Below are positions 6,235 through 9,587 of a stretch of 9,587 bases of DNA, one piece after another. The notes beneath the pieces are model-generated. The model was given only the letters and a program-made list of their open reading frames with translations. It had not been told where the DNA came from and searched no databases. A program made the translations under genes and the position numbers. Position 1 is the first letter of the stretch, and every line of letters starts with the position of its first letter. This DNA is from an uncultured Collinsella sp. (GTDB lineage Bacteria; Actinomycetota; Coriobacteriia; Coriobacteriales; Coriobacteriaceae): contig CABRZN010000078.1 of the NCBI GenBank assembly GCA_902475445.1, forward strand, positions 1 to 9,587. Reading direction: 5' to 3'.

Positions 6235-7136
6235 TCGAAAGCACCCACCAGCTCGTTGATGTCCTTTACGCCCTGGGACTCGGCCCAGGCCTCGAGCTCA
6301 TGCGCGATCTTAAGCGAAGCGCACGGATCGACGAAGTTGGCCATGCCGACCGACACGCAGGTGGCGCCGGCCAGGATAAACTCAGCCGCATCCTCTCCGG
6401 TCATGACACCGCCGACACCGTTGATGGGGATATCGACGGCCTGGGCAACCTCCCAGACCATGCGCACGGCGATGTGGTGGCACAGCGGGCCCGAAAGGCC
6501 GCCCTTGGGCTTGGCCACGCGGGACTTGCGGGTATGGACGTCGATGGCCATGCCCTGGATGGAGTTGATGACCGAAAGGCCGTCGGCGCCGGCAGCCTCG
6601 AGGGCCTTGGCGATCTCGGCGACGTTGACCGGCGCCATCTTCACGAACAGCGGCTTATCGGTCACCTTGCGGCAAGCAGCCATAACGGAAGAGGCGCCCT
6701 CGGGCGTGGAGCCCATGGCGGCACCGCCGGCGGCGATATTAGGGCAGCTCACGTTGATCTCGTAGCCGGCAGCCCAGGGGCACAGCTCGACATACATCTC
6801 GAGTGCGCGGACAAACTCGTCAACGGAGTGCCCGGCAACCTGGCAAATGACCTGGCAACCGTCCTTGGACAGCTGCTCGAGCCACGGGCCGGACTCACGG
6901 GCAAAGGCGGCGACACCGGGGTTCTGCAGTCCCACGGAGTTGATCATACCGCCAGGAATCTCGGCCATGCGAGGCGCAGGGTTGCCCGGCCAGGGTTCGG
7001 CGGCACAGCCCTTGGTGGTAATGGCGCCCAGCTGGGAAACATCGAAGAAATTCTGGAACTGCCAACCGTAGCCGAAGGTACCGGCTGCGGTGTTGATGGG
7101 GTTCTGCATCTTGACGCCGCCGAAATCGACGGCCAT
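6228..7136 (-). CDS. pyrD: Dihydroorotate dehydrogenase class 1B, catalytic subunit
   Basis: PyrD oxidises dihydroorotate to orotate with FMN; the class 1B enzyme passes electrons through PyrK to NAD+. The 302-residue protein shows the N-terminal VKMQNPINTAAGTFGYG, EIPGGMINSVGLQNPG (about 59-74), EINVSCPN with catalytic Cys131, FVKMAPV, INSIQGMAIDV, KGGLSGP, and the FMN phosphate-binding GVGGVMTGEDAAEFILAGA (239-257). A catalytic Cys rather than Ser is the class 1 mark, and an adjacent pyrK indicates subclass 1B. The start is uncertain: the ATG at 7136 fits the N-terminus of Bacillus homologues best, but in-frame GTGs at 7142 and 7151 (the latter overlapping the pyrK stop as TAGTG) have the better-placed purine-rich AAGGTGG upstream. 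An open frame to 7442 runs inside pyrK and is not real protein. Confidence 0.95.
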   Translation of the reverse strand: MAVDFGGVKMQNPINTAAGTFGYGWQFQNFFDVSQLGAITTKGCAAEPWPGNPAPRMAEIPGGMINSVGLQNPGVAAFARESGPWLEQLSKDGCQVICQVAGHSVDEFVRALEMYVELCPWAAGYEINVSCPNIAAGGAAMGSTPEGASSVMAACRKVTDKPLFVKMAPVNVAEIAKALEAAGADGLSVINSIQGMAIDVHTRKSRVAKPKGGLSGPLCHHIAVRMVWEVAQAVDIPINGVGGVMTGEDAAEFILAGATCVSVGMANFVDPCASLKIAHELEAWAESQGVKDINELVGAFEC

Positions 7137-7150
7137 GTTCACGGTACCCA

Positions 7151-7942
7151 CTAGAAGACCACCACCTTGGAAGCATCGAACACGGGGCCGCACATACAAG
7201 CACCCTTCATACCGTCGACCGTCTCGACATTGCAGGTGTTGCAGGCGCCAAAGCCACAGCTCATCATGCGCTCGAGCGACACCTCGCAGTACACACCGGC
7301 CTCGGCGGCAGCGGCGGCGACCTTCTTCATCATGACGGCGGGGCCGCAGCTGGCGACGTAGTCGTAGCCGCTCTCTCCAAGCAGCTCGGCTGCCGGATCG
7401 GTGCAAAAACCGTGCGTGCCGAGCGAACCGTCGTCGGTGCACACGTTAACCGTGGCGCCCAGCGCACGGAACTCATCGACACCCACGACTTTGGAAGCGG
7501 TGCCAAAGCCCAGGCACACGTCCACATCAACACCCTGCTCGGCAAGCATGCCGGCAAGACACAGCACAGGCGGAACGCCGATGCCACCGGCGACGAGCAG
7601 TGCCTTCCTGGTGCCCTCGGGTACCATCCAGCCACGGCCACCGGGGCCCAACAGGTTAGAGGTGGAGCCAGGGCCCATCTGGGACAAACGGCGGGTATCG
7701 TCGCCCACGACGGCGTACCACAGCTCGACGGTGCCGGCCTCGGCGTCGGCGCGATAGAAGCTCAGGGGCACGCGAAGCAGCGAGGAGGCATCGCCGGGCA
7801 CGGCAATGTTCACAAACTGACCGGGCTTGAGCGCACTTGCAAGCTTGGGGGCCGAGATGACGAGCGAGAAGATGCCGTCGGCGATCTCCCGGTTCGAGAC
7901 GACCTCGAAGTCGTGCATGCGTGCAGTGGAAGGTGTGGGCAT
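7151..7942 (-). CDS. pyrK: Dihydroorotate dehydrogenase class 1B, electron-transfer subunit
   Basis: PyrK carries FAD and a [2Fe-2S] cluster and links PyrD to NAD+. The 263-residue protein has a ferredoxin-reductase-like FAD domain with RVPLSFY (57-63, where relatives often have RRPISI), a nucleotide-binding segment VAGGIGVPPVL (117-127), YDYVASCGP, and a C-terminal cluster motif CGFGACNTC followed by C249 before GPVF. The likely ligands are C229, C234, C237 and C249 (spacing x4, x2, x11; some relatives have a few more residues in the last gap). An extra cysteine, C251, lies two residues after C249. The ATG at 7942 has GGAG five bases upstream. It is preceded by two hairpins in the gap after pyrC and followed closely by pyrD. 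Some annotations may call it a generic ferredoxin-NADP reductase-like protein; the neighbourhood makes PyrK clear. Confidence 0.95.
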   Translation of the reverse strand: MPTPSTARMHDFEVVSNREIADGIFSLVISAPKLASALKPGQFVNIAVPGDASSLLRVPLSFYRADAEAGTVELWYAVVGDDTRRLSQMGPGSTSNLLGPGGRGWMVPEGTRKALLVAGGIGVPPVLCLAGMLAEQGVDVDVCLGFGTASKVVGVDEFRALGATVNVCTDDGSLGTHGFCTDPAAELLGESGYDYVASCGPAVMMKKVAAAAAEAGVYCEVSLERMMSCGFGACNTCNVETVDGMKGACMCGPVFDASKVVVF

Positions 7943-7957
7943 AGACGCTCCAATCCC

Positions 7958-7973
7958 CCATGCGGTTGCATGG
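7958..7973 (-). promoter_or_regulatory. Small hairpin in front of pyrK ribosome binding site
   Basis: CCATGC and GCATGG form a perfect 6-bp stem with a four-base loop (AACC on the minus strand). It ends six bases before the GGAG of pyrK. It could stabilise the 5' end of a pyrK-pyrD-pyrF transcript left after termination or cleavage, or affect ribosome access. Structure is seen; function is inferred. Confidence 0.45.
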
Positions 7974-7979
7974 TCTAAA

Positions 7980-8014
7980 CGAACAGAAAGCGCGGCACCG
8001 CAAGGGCGCCGCGC
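7980..8014 (-). terminator. Intrinsic terminator-like hairpin between pyrC and pyrK
   Basis: On the minus strand 8014-8005 (GCGCGGCGCC) pairs with 7999-7990 (GGTGCCGCGC) over 10 bp including one G-U wobble, with a five-base loop, followed by TTTCTGTTCG. The wobble is an A-C mismatch on the plus strand, pointing to function in the minus-strand transcript. It begins 20 bases after the pyrC stop. The U-tract is broken by C and G, so partial termination is more likely than a full stop, given that pyrK, pyrD and pyrF belong to the same pathway. Confidence 0.65.
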
Positions 8015-8034
8015 ACAAAAGCGATAAGGCTATG

Positions 8035-9324
8035 CTAGCAGATGCAGCCGTCGGCGAGCGTCTGCTTGCCACCGACAAATACATCGGTGGCACGACCGGT
8101 GAGCGTGCGGCCGGCAAAACCGGAGTTCTCGGCGCGCGACTCGTAACCGTCCTCGCCAACCATCCAGGTTGCGGAGGGGTCGAACACGGTCAGGTCGGCG
8201 ACAGAGCCCGCCTTGACCTGAACCTGATCGAGGCCCAGAATCTCACGCGGCTTGATGGCCATGAGCTCGACCATGCGGCTCACGCTCATCTTGCCCGTGT
8301 TGACCAGTTCAGTGAGCACGAGCGACAGCGAAGTCTCGAGGCCAATCATTCCAAAGGGCGCGAGCTCGAACTCGCGGGCCTTCTCCCACGGGGTGTGGGG
8401 AGCGTGGTCGGTAACGATAGCGTCGACGGTACCGTCGATGACACCCTTGCGGATGGCCTCGGCATCCTCGTCGGTGCGCAGCGGCGGATTGACCTTGAGC
8501 GAGGTGTTGTAGGTCTCGTCCAGGTCGTTCTCGGTCAGGAACATGTGGTGCGGGGTGGCCTCGCAGGTCACCTGGACACCGGCAGCCTTACCGGCACGCA
8601 CGAGCTCCAGGCCATGAGCGGTGGAGATGTGCTGGATGTGCAGCTTGGCACCGGTCAGCTTGGCAATCTCGATGTCGCGGGCAATCTGAAGCTCCTCGCC
8701 GGCGGCCGGCCAGCCCTCGAGGGCCAGACGGGTCGAGACCTTGCCCTCGTTGATCTGGCCGTGGCCGACCAGATCCTCGTCCTGGCAGTGGCTCATAAAG
8801 ACCTTGCCGAACATCTTGCCGTAGTCCATGCAGCGACGGAGCATGCCCGCGCCCTGCACGCCGCGACCATCGTCGGTGAAGGCGACGGCGCCGTGGGCGA
8901 CCATATCGCCCATCTCGGACATGGCCTCGCCCTTAAGACCGCGGGTCATGGCGCCCGACGGATAGACGCGGCAGTGGCCGACCTCGGCAGCGCGGGACTT
9001 GACGAACTCCACGACGGTGCCGTTATCGGTGACGGGATCGGTGTTGGGCATGGCGCACACGCCGGTGAAGCCGCCCTTGGCAGCAGCGCGGGTGCCGCTC
9101 TCGATGTCCTCTTTGACCTCGTAGCCGGGCTCGCGAAGGTGAACGTGCATGTCCACCAGGCCGGGGACGAGGTACTTGCCGGAAAGGTCGCGGACCTCGG
9201 CCCCCTCGACGGCGAGGTTCTCGCCGACCTCGGCGATCTTGTCGCCGTCAATCAGGACGTCAACGACACCGTCAAGCTCGACGGACGGGTCGACGACGTG
9301 GGCATTCTTAAGAAGCAAGGCCAT
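8035..9324 (-). CDS. pyrC: Dihydroorotase, class I
   Basis: PyrC cyclises carbamoyl aspartate to dihydroorotate, the third step of UMP synthesis. The 429-residue amidohydrolase shows the zinc-binding DMHVHLREPG (H60, H62), GFTGVCAMPNTDP (85-97), FTDDGRG with D151, which bridges the metals in class I enzymes in place of the carboxylated lysine, H179 (MSHCQDED), H232 (LHIQHIST), and the catalytic VTDHAPHT (D306). Length and motifs are those of the long class I enzyme, not the about 350-residue class II enzyme of E. coli. The ATG at 9324 has GGAGGTG six bases upstream; a frame five codons longer exists but would place the start inside that site. It overlaps the end of pyrB by 17 bp, and is followed by a 92-bp gap with hairpins before pyrK. 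Confidence 0.97.
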   Translation of the reverse strand: MALLLKNAHVVDPSVELDGVVDVLIDGDKIAEVGENLAVEGAEVRDLSGKYLVPGLVDMHVHLREPGYEVKEDIESGTRAAAKGGFTGVCAMPNTDPVTDNGTVVEFVKSRAAEVGHCRVYPSGAMTRGLKGEAMSEMGDMVAHGAVAFTDDGRGVQGAGMLRRCMDYGKMFGKVFMSHCQDEDLVGHGQINEGKVSTRLALEGWPAAGEELQIARDIEIAKLTGAKLHIQHISTAHGLELVRAGKAAGVQVTCEATPHHMFLTENDLDETYNTSLKVNPPLRTDEDAEAIRKGVIDGTVDAIVTDHAPHTPWEKAREFELAPFGMIGLETSLSLVLTELVNTGKMSVSRMVELMAIKPREILGLDQVQVKAGSVADLTVFDPSATWMVGEDGYESRAENSGFAGRTLTGRATDVFVGGKQTLADGCIC

Positions 9325-9587
9325 TATCGGCACCTCCAAGCAGCAGATACAGGATAGCCATACGCACGCAGATACCGGCGTAGACCTGCTCCAGGATGAC
9401 GGAGCGTTGCGGGTGGTCGGCCATATAGGAGTCGAACTCGACGCCGCGGTTGATGGGGCCCGGGTGGCAGATGATCGCGTCGGGCTTCATGAGCTTCTCG
9501 CGGTCCTTGGTCAGGCCGAAGAGCTTGTGGTACTCGCGAATGGTCGGGAACGGGGCACCCTCGAGGCGCTCCTGCTGCACGCGCAGC
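9308..9587 (-). CDS. pyrB: Aspartate carbamoyltransferase catalytic chain, C-terminal part only
   Basis: PyrB condenses carbamoyl phosphate with aspartate, the first committed step of pyrimidine synthesis. Only the last 92 codons are in the window; the gene enters from the right edge. The fragment begins with LRVQQERLEG, matching the family's MRVQxER segment, and contains KPDAIICHPGPINRGVEFDS, whose HPGPxNRGVE is the conserved C-terminal signature, then QRSVILEQVYAGICVRMAIL. The stop at 9308 lies inside the first codons of pyrC, and the pyrC ribosome binding site is inside pyrB, so the two are translated from one message. No regulatory pyrI gene follows. Confidence 0.96.
   Translation of the reverse strand, partial: LRVQQERLEGAPFPTIREYHKLFGLTKDREKLMKPDAIICHPGPINRGVEFDSYMADHPQRSVILEQVYAGICVRMAILYLLLGGADNGLAS
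9331..9337 (-). promoter_or_regulatory. pyrC ribosome binding site inside pyrB
   Basis: Minus-strand GGAGGTG, six bases before the pyrC ATG at 9324 and within the last codons of pyrB. It fixes the pyrC start and shows that pyrC translation can initiate on the pyrB message. Confidence 0.8.

Noticed and set aside
6300..7154. 284-codon plus-strand open frame opposite pyrD
   Set aside because: Antisense shadow of pyrD with the same Gly/His/Asp-rich composition and no family motif.
6228..7442. pyrD as a 404-residue protein starting inside pyrK
   Set aside because: The first hundred residues are an Arg-rich out-of-frame reading of pyrK, and family alignment places the PyrD start near 7136.
7960..9357. 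465-codon plus-strand open frame opposite pyrC
   Set aside because: It is exactly antisense to a well-supported dihydroorotase, its translation is a low-complexity mix of Leu, Ala, Gly, His and Asp with no recognisable domain, and long antisense frames are expected in GC-rich coding DNA.
1..9587. CRISPR arrays, tRNA or rRNA genes, insertion sequences, phage or defence genes
   Set aside because: No regularly spaced repeats, tRNA-like cloverleaf, transposase or integrase frame, or terminal repeats were seen; genes fill nearly the whole window and all belong to known core families.

Overview
The window looks like housekeeping chromosome from a high-GC (roughly 60 % by eye), probably anaerobic actinobacterium of the class Coriobacteriia; Collinsella or a close relative is my best guess. 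The main reasons are a gene for mycobacterial-type integration host factor (mihF) in the classic actinobacterial order mihF-gmk-rpoZ, together with a class 1B (PyrD + PyrK) dihydroorotate dehydrogenase, which suits an anaerobe. The species assignment is an inference from gene content; no database search was possible.

Every supported gene is on the minus strand, so transcription runs from high to low coordinates. In that order there are three blocks. (1) Pyrimidine biosynthesis, 9587 to 5518: the 3' end of pyrB, then pyrC, pyrK, pyrD and pyrF. pyrB/pyrC and pyrD/pyrF overlap, but pyrC and pyrK are separated by about 90 bp holding a strong terminator-like hairpin and a second small hairpin in front of the pyrK ribosome binding site. 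These genes cover the pathway from carbamoyl aspartate formation to UMP, except for carAB and pyrE, which are not in the window. (2) A nucleoid/GTP/transcription/tRNA-modification operon, 5278 to 2868: mihF, gmk, rpoZ and thiI, packed with 0-5 bp between genes, preceded by one or two promoter candidates and a large two-part inverted repeat, and closed by a good intrinsic terminator. (3) DNA-uptake genes, 2654 to 1: comEA and a comEC that runs off the left edge, sharing a 4-bp ATGA stop/start overlap. The leader of comEA has a 12-bp palindrome and three phased copies of a short motif.

There are no RNA genes, insertion sequences, CRISPR arrays, phage genes or pseudogenes that I can support. The long plus-strand open frames are antisense shadows of the pyr and thiI genes. 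I do not see a convincing new biological system. The points worth a second look are in the intergenic DNA: the 58-bp inverted repeat between pyrF and mihF, the hairpins splitting the pyr cluster, and the repeat/palindrome cluster before comEA.
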